64,000 nucleotides of DNA from Ascaris suum (taxonomy: Eukaryota > Nematoda > Chromadorea > Rhabditida > Ascarididae), in NCBI GenBank assembly GCA_013433145.1, contig CM024190.1, forward strand, positions 496,001-560,000. The letters are read 5' to 3'. The position numbers were made by a program, and so were the translations under genes. Below the pieces are notes generated by a model that did not search any database, was not told where the DNA came from, and was given only the letters and a program-made list of their open reading frames with translations. Of the stretch, positions 52,736-64,000 are shown piece after piece (within the stretch, counting starts at the first letter, position 1; each line of letters begins with the position of its first letter).

Positions 52736-55212
52736 AGCGTATATCGTGTCAATTGCTCCAGCACATTTTCCCATTTAATTTCTCTTTTTAAGACAACTCT
52801 GTATGATCAAGTGACAATTCGAATCGCTGATGAATGAATATACCATAAAACGAGTGCAATTTAGCTATAAGTAAAGCTAATGTAAACTTCTCGAGAGAGA
52901 AAAAAGGAAATTTTTGAAAGCACGCATTTTCTGTTGATCAACCGTTGAAACGATGTTTACATCGAAATGGGGGGTTTGCGGGCATTTCCTTGCGCGCATG
53001 ATGCGTTGAACTACGTGACGAAAAGCATTCGAATCGTCATTCACTTTAAATTGCATTTTTAAATGACGCGTTCCCATGTGCACACCCATTTTCAATTAGT
53101 CTTTTTCTAGCGATGAAACGTGAAAATGCGTTCAAGATACGAAAAGAAAAAAAAGCACTTCGACAATATTGCGGTAGTCATTTATAAACGAATATAAAAT
53201 TACAGAGCCATTTAAAGCGCAAGTTCGAAGATTAAAAACGATGCAACCTTTTGAAAAGATTATCGATGTCTTTGATGGCATTACATTAAACCTTTCAGTC
53301 ATTACATCATCTATTGTAACGATTTTAAATAACAACAATGCGCATGACAAACGATGCATCACTAGAAAGAGATGTGATGAGAATGACATATTCGCTGAAG
53401 CCTGATAAGTGATTCTACGGTAGAGAAATTAGTCTGCTCAAGCAAACACTCGAAATCCGGAAGAATTCCTTCGGTCATTTTAAGCATCTTATTGACAATG
53501 AAGTATTTAGATTTCTTATTTACAATCAAATGAACTTATAAAAACGAGCTAATGTACTAGGCCGTTAAAAACATCGGCGAGCAAAATTCGCATTGAAACA
53601 CATTATAAAAGAAATGAAAGTGATGGATAATGCAATCAGTGCTACCGAAAAAGAAGTTTCATAGGCCTCAGAAGGATATTTAGGAAGGAAAAAACGTCGA
53701 AATATTTAATTAACATGGACAGAGTTACATGTGATAGCACAACCAATGAAAATGTGTTATGTGAGCGTCCACTATGAATATTAAACTTTAATATGGGGCG
53801 ATTGGAATGCGTCCAAAAGACAAATAGATGCACTAAAACTAACTCGCGTACACTATGTTACTTTTAGCATAACGAGTTTTGTAAACATTTCTTGTGATGA
53901 TTGCAAAATTAGAGAAATTCAAAACTTCCAAAATAGGTCTCCTGATTGCAAAATTCGTTGTTTTCTCTAAATTTTTTAAAGACGTGAATGTGGAATATTA
54001 CGCAAAGGAAAGAACACGAAATGTATTTGACAACTATTCGACAACTCGTACACGGTAAGCTCTTATAGGCATACTATCATCGCAGCACCTTGGAGGAATG
54101 TTGACTAATATCATACGACGGCCACACGCCCTTTCTCGACAATCTACATCAGCAATGTGTGCAATCGTCTACTGGTGCTTAAACAGTCTTAAATAGTCTC
54201 GTAGTTTACTAGTGAAGAAACCACAATGGCATAATCCACCACATTACTACCAAGTGAATGATTTGCTTGAAATTATTGCTGAAATATTTTCTACGCTATG
54301 TGAATGCGTACTTCAAAAACAAAGTCAACACGCTGTACAGTACTTCTGTACATTTAAAAAAACGTTCGAAAATGTCATCAAATACAATAATCTGCTTGTC
54401 TCACCAACCGATCATTGATTAGAATATATTTTATCCGTAGGAAAGATGCAAAGAGCAGAACCAATCGCCTACAATGAAAGCGAAATGCGAAATGAGAGAG
54501 GAAATAACTTTTATGGGTGATAAAATTGCATTTAACGATGAAAGTCGACTTGTTTGTTCGAATCAAAACTGAGTGTTCTTCAGCGCCGCCAATGGGGTTT
54601 AGATTACTGAGTTGCAAAGATCCTAACCTCAGGAACCTCCACCATGTGATTTTTTATTGGCGTCTTTTTGAAACTGTCATGTCGCCACGAATTCCTCGAT
54701 TTTTCATTCCTAGCTGGTTACAGCTTCAGAAGATCGAATCGTTCTACATAACATCCAGACTGAAAGGCAATATTATATGTCCACCGAGGTAACTTACTTC
54801 TTGCATGAAGATTGTAGATGTTCGACGCAAAACAACAAATAGAGCAATGCATAACTTAAGGAGACGTTAGCTTAGTGGATGCTTTATGTGTCAAATGGGC
54901 ACCCATCATAAATTGGCAATATTCAAGACAAGGCAGATTGATAGGATGCGGGCGCTGCAACACTCTTATGCTCATATGCGCAAATTGAAAACTGCTGTCT
55001 GCTTCTTTCAATTGTTTGCATTGAGAGAATTTAGAAACGACACCAAAATTAAAGCAAAGCAACGTCACCAAATCAATATAAGATGGCGATCGGACGTCAC
55101 ATGTAGAGTATAAAAACAATGAGTTTTTGAATATGCAAGATGAGCACATTTTTGAGGTTCACCTCAAGAGGTTCAGAAGAACTTGCGTCCCACTTAAATA
55201 AATTACAGGACA

Positions 55213-55398
55213 TTGTGCGCGAGAAATCAATTTCGCCTGCTCAAAGAAAGAAGAAATAAGTGTGTTTTGGTTTTTAATTTAACTGAAGATGAAGACAGCT
55301 GCCTCGACGCCGTTCCTTTTTGGCTTACACGCGTAACTAGAAGGACATCAAACGATGAGTGGGCGAAACAAGGTGTAGACTTTATTGAGCATGACTAA
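55213..55398 (+). CDS. Small open frame, possible exon or element remnant
   Basis: This frame of about 60 codons reads LLKERRNKCVLVFNLTEDED and then a Trp-containing part ending IEHD before a stop. The basic-then-hydrophobic start is reminiscent of the nucleic-acid-binding first protein of some non-LTR retrotransposons, but the resemblance is by eye and weak. It sits at the start of a less AT-rich patch. It is unlikely to be an independent gene. Confidence 0.15.
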   Translation: MCARNQFRLLKERRNKCVLVFNLTEDEDSCLDAVPFWLTRVTRRTSNDEWAKQGVDFIEHD

Positions 55399-58300
55399 AA
55401 TGCACCAAGCAAAGGCAATAGTTGCTATACTTATATCGCAATGACTGACCCGGTGTGAGTGGAGGTAAAAGCATCAAGTGCTATTGAGCTACTGGTTGGC
55501 CGAGCATGGCTGTCGCATTCGCAAAGCAGTTTATCTAACTGCGCTCAGCGCTATATAGCACAAAGGGCGCTCAGCGTCGCTCGCAATAAAATGCCAAGCG
55601 CACACAGACACACATGCACATGAACACATGGCTACGCCTGCTATAGGCCTCGATCGAGCAAGAACAGCAAGAACCCCCAATTAGCTTTGCGCTGATGTAT
55701 TTTCGCGAAGAATATCACCATCAAGAGAACCTGCATGAATGAAGACTGTGCTTCAACGATGAGTAGTCCATCAGGACCTGATCTCTCTACTCCACTACGC
55801 ACATCCTTCGTTTCGAGGTATCACTCATAACGATGACCTTATGTTTCTTCATTGCAAGAGACAAGTAGGCCAGATCATTTTCAAATACACTTGGCCAGAA
55901 GCCACAAGCGACGGATAACAGGTCCACACTTACTGTGGTATCAAACGAAAGAGGTGCCGACTGGGCTTCCTAAGATTCATGTCAGCTGCAAGGCCAAAGA
56001 CAACCAGCAATGGTTTAGTATGCGCACACGCATTACTGCCTAGGGAAATGTGTCGGTTTTTTTGATCATCTGCGCATAACGTCGAGTATTTCATGTGGTA
56101 AACTGTCGCCTAGCGAAATGCATAACTACTCTGTCGCCTTCAAATATATCATCTTCCAAACAACCATAACTACACCGTTTTCTATCTGTCGTCACATGCG
56201 CTGTCCGTATTTGCTTACTTATTTGTTTTGCTCCAGAACATTAGTGTGATTTTTACCAAAACTTATTATAAAGAGTGATTGCTATCTTTCATACCAAATA
56301 GTGAAGCATTTACTTGGAACTGTAAAACGTGCACCAAAAAAATAAAGGAAAAATCGTATTCCATAGACAACGGTGCTATAGTATCGCTTAGCTTCTCGCA
56401 CAACTGAAACAACGAAGAGGTTTTTCATCATTTCATTCTCTTAAACGTCGCTTTCCATCTTTATTTCTTTACAGCAAACCATACAACTGCTTCGTCCTTC
56501 AAATTAATCAGGAAGGTAAAAGTTTGAAATAGCGCAATATACGTGTACGAGCTCCAAATTGCAATTATACTTGAATGCGTATAAAACGTGATAAGTTCAA
56601 AATTTCGGCAAACAGTTACCAAATTATTAGCGCTGGTTGTTGTTGCGGCTCTTTCACCCTCATAAAAGCATTATCTCAATTGCTGTCTCTTGCAAGCGAT
56701 TCCGTGTTACTGAAGTGACACCTGCTTGCTATTCTACTGCATGCGTTCCGCCATCGCATGTCGTTACATCCTGTTGTTCTAATGCTCCTTAAGGCAAACT
56801 AGAGGCGTTCGATTCGATTCTTCTTCACTGAACGGGTATTAATCACGTTCAGTGGCGTTTGCGCGTGAATGGCTTCTAATTAAGTAGTGGCCAACAAGTC
56901 TACTTTTTGACACACAACTGCGCAATTCGATTCTGCGCTGTGGCTCTACGTTCAATATGTTCACCCGTTATACGCAGAAACAAAGTAATACATCGAACTG
57001 AAATTGAGAAGTGGACGAGGAAGGAACAGTCCTCATTGGCAAGATAACCGGAAAGAAAGTAGAAATGGGAGACATCGAGTGAAACTGTAGAGCTTTCAGA
57101 GAAGAAGCATAAGCATAGAAACTGGACGGCAACTGAAGAAAGACTATGGCAGCGAAATTTCGCGTGTGGGAAGAATAGAATGGGGAAAGCAAATGAAACG
57201 GAACAAATGCGAAGCGAGAGAAAATTTTATGCTCTGTCACGTTAATAACTACAGTGGACAACGCTTCATTGAAGAACTCGTCAAAAAAAGTAAATAGAGA
57301 ATCATAATATATTCGTGAAGCAAAAAGGTGTCGGGAATAGGCAAAACAGCATACATGAGAAGACCCTCTTCCATTGTCCTCTGTCTACCAATAAGACGCT
57401 AACAAATTGTTGGGGTGAATATATACAGTTGCAAGCAACTAGAAATGCTTTCATTCAATTAAAATGAACCAGGGATTAAGGGTTAAATTACTCATGCACG
57501 TAGCAGAAATTTTTAAAAAACAATTAGAAGCAATCAGAACGGGGGGTAAACATTAAACCAGAATGTGAAAGATTTCTGTGATGAAAGCACATTTGGAAGA
57601 CCACTGAAAATAAAAGGAACATGCATACGATGAGGTGCGTAATGCGTGTAGGAACGCAAAATGCTCGTTAGCACGCTCTTCGAGCGCAATTTGCTGCGCA
57701 AGCAACACAAAGCAAGCATCATTTTACAGCTCTTCTCAAACAGCGAAAAAGCATTCACCAAGCTTTTGAATGCTCATTGCTATGAGCTTTGCTTGCACAA
57801 TCGAAACCTCCACAAAATAAAGCTTCTTTTGATTATTTTCATTAAACGATCAGTTAGTTGGAAACATCGCTTTCTGTTGTTGTTTGTTTCTTCTTATTTT
57901 TCAAAATCTCTTTCCGGAAATTTCGACATTTTCCATATTGTAATTTTCATCCCATTCATCTGATTTACAAGTTTTCCATTTGTAATGATAGTAGTTCTCG
58001 ATCATTTCACATTCGTTAATTAGGGCAGCAGACAGTGTGCATTCTCTTTCTGCTGAATTTTTCTACAGTTGTCGCGAGCATAAGTGCACACAAATATACC
58101 GTAATTCTCTAATTAAAAAGTCAGATCTTATGCTGACTACGACTTTTCAAAATCGATAGATATCCCACAGGGAGCTTAAATAGGGATGAGTGGCGAGAAG
58201 GTCATGCTTACCGCAAATTTCAAAATCCAGTTATGTCCAAAAGAGAAACACTTGATTATACTCATAAGGATGCTTATATTCGTGATGGCAGCAAACAATC

Positions 58301-58935
58301 GATGTGAAGCTTATGCTATTCGCAGCTTATTAGGGTGTACATATATTAGGTATGGGGGATTCATAAGCAAGATAAAAGGTACGCATAGAAATGCGCGTAA
58401 TATTTACATGTTTACGCTTAAATAGACACGTAACGAGTGATCAGAGAGAGAATATAACAAGGCCAGTTAGCGATCATATCGGAAGACATCATCGTCGTAA
58501 ATGGCTAGCATAAACGAAAAACCTTACGCCACGTGTGATATGGTTGAAATGAAGGGAGCAAAAGTGCTATTCTTTCCATACAATCTGAAAGCCTTCGCAG
58601 AGTTTTCTCTATTTCCTGCCCTAATGCTCATACTATGGTTCTTTCTTTAATACTTTTTCTCAACAATTTATTCCTAATCTTTCTTTTCAACTATATGCGC
58701 TATTAGTGAAGCGTAATGGAAATGTCAAGTGTAATGGATCAATGACGCAATCAAAAAACGATAAATATGTGACAACGTACATCAAACTCCAATAAACTTC
58801 AACAAAAGCGCGAAAAATTAAATAAAGTAAAGCTTCTTGACTAGCATGGATGCCGCGGAAATAAATTAGCAACCAACGCCTCCATTTTACAATACAGTTA
58901 ACGATGTGAAAACAGTCACTGTGACTAGTTCCGGC

Positions 58936-58980
58936 TAAGTAAGGAATAGGTAACGCATAAGTAAGGAATAAGGTAACGTA
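58936..58980. repeat. Tandem duplication of a 22-base unit
   Basis: TAAGTAAGGAATAGGTAACG (58936-58955) repeats immediately as TAAGTAAGGAATAAGGTAAC and so on (58958-58980), with a single-base insertion and one substitution. Confidence 0.9.
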
Positions 58981-61900
58981 TAATCTCTTATAGGTTTTCA
59001 AAAATGAGACCCTTTCCGCTTCATTTCCTATCCTTGTTCTCCTTTTCTCAACTCCTTTTTGGAAAAATGCACCAACACCGCATAATATTGTGTGGGTAAG
59101 AGCCATGGCATATCGCTTTATCACTTTTTTGCTTTATTATATTATGTCATAGTATCTCATGCCTTTTTGTAGTCATATTCTGTTGTTGTTGCACCATTTT
59201 AGTAGGCTGCTACATTTGAACGTGGTACTATATAAGAATATGAGAAAACGGTAATTGCCAACTTTTCCTTGTTTAATAACAAAATCCTCTCAAATCGGCT
59301 AAATTTTTATTCAAGCCTATATGGAAGTGCGCTAAACCTTATGTTAGAACAATTTTTTGATGCAGTTTAGTGATTTTGTATATCTGACAATAGAAAGTAA
59401 TGAGTTCAAAAGTGATCATTCTACTTCCATTACATGTGACCATTAAAATATAATGGATTTATTTGTGCTGAAGTGGTATTCTTTCTAAGACACACGACGG
59501 CCATCAGCCGACGCCGGTAAACATGAATGCTCACAAAAAAATTTTCAAATTGATCTTCAGTTTAAAAATCAAAAATAAAGGAACATAAAGAAATGGAGTG
59601 CACGCTACAAAACAGCAAGCATCTTTCATAGAATGATGCAAAATCCGGACTGATGGGTGGTAGTATAGTATTGTTTCACCCTTCCTCTCGTTCACCTCCT
59701 TCTCCCTTCCCCTCTTTACGCTGCCTTACAAACACATCCTCCATAACAGATTCATTTGTAAGACTCAAATGGTTTAATTCATATCATGAATATTTCTCGG
59801 CAACTATTGTTGCCTCATTGTTGGTCGCTCTAAAGAGCACTTTCCGCTTAACTATAATATAAATTATTTATAAGATGGCAATCGCCATGTCAAACCAATG
59901 TTCATCGCTAATAAAGCTCGCACAAAGACGTTTAATGGTTTAACGAATCTTTGCAAACCGCATTATCTAATTTCTTTTAACCGAAAGAGTATCAGGAAGG
60001 ATCAGAAAATCAAATCCCTTTATTCGATCTACCTGTATTTTCGTTGTCCTGCAGATATGTTATCAACGGAAATAATGCTATTTGCACGACCGTGTCAACT
60101 GCGATTTCAACTGGGACTTCCGATGAGAGACTTCCATTTTTGAAAGTTGTACTTTTCGAGAATATTTTTCTTGCATAATCCTGCATCAATATCTTAACAG
60201 ACAGACATTTGTTCAACTTTTTAGAGCGCAAATATTTTCAAAGTACGTAATGAAAAATTATTCGTGCATGCATTAGTTTTACGTGCAATGCTCATGAAGA
60301 AATAGCACAAACGCAAAAAACTGTAATTAAGCAACCAATTAAAGATCCCATGCGATTGCACTCAGTCAAATAAATCGAAAATGATATCCAAATGAACGAA
60401 TACAATTGTTTCAAATATATCAAACTATTTGAGTAAGCAAACGCAATGCGCTAATTGCTTCATTCTTAATATTGTTTCACTTCGCCTCTAATCGGAAAAT
60501 TTTTAAACCACAACGTTTGATCATTTAGCGTCGTCATATTTCATTGAGTGTTCTCAAAGCGAAAATATGTAAATAATTCGTACTTGGGATTTTCTCCCAC
60601 GAAAATTGGTTATCTTTTTCTTTTCGTTGGAATTTTATGTAATAAAATGATTGTGTTCATAAACGCGCGTTGGTTGCTGTTATTTTTCAAAACGCTTGTT
60701 GATGCTATTTTTAAATGTGTGCATATCACTCGAACAAAATAACTTTCTTCGATCCAGTAAATGAGCGTCGCACATGCTAATAAAATGGTAAATGCAAAAG
60801 ACATCAACTAGGAGTAAAACTGCTATCCATTCCTGAGAGGTGATAAACGCACGACGTAGTGTGCTAATATAGCAAAGAAATGCATAAAAATATATTATCC
60901 CGAAAGTACATATTGAGCAAATTTAGATACGAATGGTGACAGAAGTTTTCCAGCACAACAATTAGAGTCATTTAGGCCAACAACCCTCATATGCTGTGCG
61001 CGACATTCAAAAATCAAAGCATTTGATTTCCTTTTCTGCACTACCTTAAATAATCTGATGGCTGCGTTCTACAGCAGTTAGCAGAACACAATACAAGTGG
61101 AAGGAGGATCGTACAATCTCAACAACATTCATAGGATTTTTTATTTCATCTTTAAATATCTTTCTCTATCGAAGAAAAGGAAATTAAGGTGCCACTGCTA
61201 GCCTTTTCGCGCGTTATTTCTTCGCTCTTCGGATATGGGTATAACTCTTTTTTATCACAAAAGAAAAATTCATGAAATGGTAAGCCATTTAATTTAGAAG
61301 CAAAACGAAAACTGCTATTCACCTTCCATCTCTAAATTTCTCTCATTTCTATTTACATAAGTAGACTAGCGTCATTAGCTTTTCGTTGAAGCAATTTTCC
61401 AAAATGTGCAAAGAAGAGGAAATTTGCAGTCTTCGAGAAGCCAAACACATTGGGTTGCATGAAAGTTGGCCAAGTGGTGATGAGCAAAAAGAGGAATTGA
61501 ATTGCTCTTCAGAGCGTGCTTTTAACCGCCTTTAAATCCAATCAACATTTGCAGTCGACGCGAAAAAAAAAACCCCCCCACTCCCCTCAAGTAGTCACTC
61601 CTCTCTTCTGTCCTCCTCTTTACAGCGCTAAACACATGCTATAAATTATGCGTTCAAATGCACGCAACAAGAGAAGCAAGGGAGCAATACGAAAGTGAAA
61701 TTAATGAAGCTTTAAAAACGCTTTAATTCTTGTCTATGTTACATAAAATAATGCCAGAATTAATCATTCTCTGAAATTGTTTGCGGTAAATATTGTATGC
61801 CAGCGACAATATTTATAACCACGATGATAAACAAAGACACAAGTAATTGCGAGAAGAATTGAGGATGAGTTTAATAAAGCAAAGTAAATTCAATTTTTTC

Positions 61901-61995
61901 AGAGAGAAATGGGCTATTTTCTGCGTCTCTGCAGTGAATGTAAATAATTCTCTAGAAAAGTGCGCTAAAATTGCGAATATCTATTCGCGGACACA

Positions 61996-62172
61996 ATGAA
62001 GGAAAAACTTCCCATCCAAGGAAACCTCCTCTTTGAATGTATCAATATACGACACGAAACACTTGATAAACGGAGAAATGCAATCAGGACTGCAAGTTTT
62101 GTAAGATCTGAAAAGGATCGTAATGAGATGGCAATACGTTTCAAGGCGATAGCGACAGAGGGAATCAAATGA
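61996..62172 (+). CDS. Small open frame of 58 codons, highly charged, hypothetical
   Basis: It has an ATG start and TGA stop. The text is rich in Lys, Arg and Glu and looks helical, for example ETLDKRRNAIRTASFVRSEK, in an otherwise AT-rich region where frames usually break quickly. No splice acceptor leads cleanly into the frame; a stop lies eight codons upstream of the ATG. It may be a small gene, a terminal exon in a frame I did not connect, or chance. Confidence 0.2.
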   Translation: MKEKLPIQGNLLFECINIRHETLDKRRNAIRTASFVRSEKDRNEMAIRFKAIATEGIK

Positions 62173-64000
62173 TTAGAAAAGCGCATTTCGTTGCCTTAAA
62201 ATTTGAAGTTTTTGTAAAAACAAGAGGGAAAAATTGAAGGCTAAGAGGTGAATTTATTAATCGTGCGTATATACACCTATAAATACTTATGAAATAAGAC
62301 GTATACATAAATGTAGAAATGCTGTGTGAAAACTGTACGCAGGAAAGTAGAGACAACAAAGAGAATAGGGTTTCGCTTTCGAACGCCTTGTGATATTTGC
62401 AATAAACTTTGTCCTCCAGAAATTCTAAAGTGCTGAGGATATAGTGGATCCATCACACTCGGCCTGCTAGCTTTTCCATTGCAGTTCATGAAGATCACAT
62501 ACGCAATTTGTTTGGATTCTAGCGTTTACTGCGAACAACAATCCATCCTAAAGCACAGATAACCCATAATTTCACTGCACGTAAATAGAAATAAAAGGAC
62601 ATGGGAATCACTTTAAACGAGAGAAGAAACGCATTGGAGGAGTTCATGCAAAAATGCTTTTGTAAATCTACTCATCAGACCGGCCAGTTTCACAAATTAC
62701 CAACAAAATAATGAAAAATGCCCACAAATATATCTATATATTTCAAGTGATTTTACTGCTCATACAAATCTGCTGTGAAAGATCGGCTCAATTTTGTGGC
62801 TCAATCGGTGTGAAATAAGAAACTAACCAGATTCAATACGAGTCATCACTCATTAAGTGACCTCACTACGGATAACATGAATCAGCTTGAACAGTGATGT
62901 GGGAAATTATTCTATGGCGCTCATTAGACCGACCAAATCTCGTGGCTGTAACTTCAGTGATCCGCGAATTCAAACTACCAAATACACAGAAAGACAAACA
63001 TATGCGCAGACATGAAGCTAACGAACCACTGAAAGTGTCTTCGACCGTGATTGAAATAACGAAGCAATTTTTGAAACAGGATAGCATTTACAACCTATTG
63101 CAAAACACATTAAGCCATAGCTAAGTAGCAGAAAATTTGCAACGCCACCAGCGCTAACCGGCCGTAGAGTTCTCAATGGGACTTATACGCGGCTCATTCT
63201 TTAGGTGATGTCAGCGAGTGTTTTTGATAGATCCTCAGAGATCAAAGATCGATCGACATTCCCATGTCACATCTCTAGCGTTATTTATTCCTCAAGCGAT
63301 TCTTGAAATTAGATCAGTTTACAACTGCCATTCGCGATCCCGCAGGGAAAGATGGATGCTCGACATTTATACAAATGTGGACGGACGTGCGCTGCAAATA
63401 TACAGGCAGTCCTCTTCAATGTTTTCTATGCGAGAGGATCGTGCACTATTCTGTAATAAAATTCTTGTTGATTTTATTATTGGTCATTCTGAGTGAACGA
63501 ATTGCTAGCGATATTATCAAGTTGAAGCAAAGTAGCAATTGATTTTTTTAAAACAAAGTATCCTCAAGAAACGCGGAAAGGTTACGAAATCAAATCAGCG
63601 CATATGTGCGATTAACGTTGCTGCAACGAAAAATATAAAAGACAATCAAAAATCACAAATTGGTTTCCAGATCGCTTGCAGTTGCACAGATGCAATAAAG
63701 CCTTCAGCAAACAGCTAATTATCTTTGCAAATCTTTTATTGACGTCCTCATTTCCATCCGAACCTTACGCAAGAGCAAACCATCCAATAGAAAAGAATGA
63801 GAAAAGCATACATATATTCACGACTAATGTAACACATGAGGGAACACTGGAGATGCGCTAAGAAATGAACCGGTCGCTGATGAAAACTAAATGGGTCGCA
63901 AGGATTGGATGGAGGAGGGAGCAGGTATAGCATGAGAACAGGTGTAGAAAGGAACGTTACCGAACAAATAGCATGTCGATGGCTATAAATCTTAATATTT

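Overview
The window looks like a stretch of animal nuclear chromosome, most likely from a nematode. All recognisable genes are split by many short-to-long introns with GT..AG borders, and the ordinary open frames are mostly chance frames. The four conserved proteins are eukaryotic housekeeping families. The nematode assignment is an inference: the AK6 exons agree best with what I recall of the Caenorhabditis protein, and three or four start codons sit directly behind splice-acceptor-like AGs, as expected for trans-spliced leader messages. No bacterial gene, rRNA, tRNA or CRISPR array was found.

Five genes were reconstructed by hand, all on the minus strand, with every intron phase checked. 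From right to left (the direction of transcription) they are: a small homeobox gene (48943 to 34435, 4 exons, 162 residues); PUS3, tRNA pseudouridine-38/39 synthase (31457 to 23638, 8 exons, 425 residues); FNTA, the shared alpha subunit of protein farnesyl/geranylgeranyltransferase I (21320 to 15598, 7 exons, 316 residues); RTRAF (hCLE/C14orf166), an RNA-binding subunit of the tRNA-ligase complex (14234 to 5192, 8 exons, 253 residues); and AK6, a nuclear adenylate kinase (3247 to 955, first 3 exons, last exon outside the window). PUS3 and RTRAF both act in tRNA maturation and AK6 in ribosome biogenesis, so PUS3-FNTA-RTRAF-AK6 is a same-strand housekeeping block with gaps of 1.4 to 2.3 kb.

The rest (introns, the 3 kb gap at 31.5-34.4 kb, and 49-64 kb) is AT-rich and mostly non-coding. 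It holds three TA microsatellites, a 28-base G run, a perfect 24-bp hairpin in an RTRAF intron, a MITE-like inverted repeat, two diverged copies of a dispersed repeat, several tandem duplications, and a frameshifted coding relic with a membrane-segment-like stretch at 37.75-38.4 kb. In 49-64 kb only weak small open frames were found and no gene could be named.

The splice sites themselves are unusual: 11 of the 26 donors read GTT, and 6 of the 25 acceptors have a purine before AG. No clearly new multi-gene system was seen. The most interesting items are the homeobox gene, the intronic hairpin, the splice-site pattern and the frameshifted relic.
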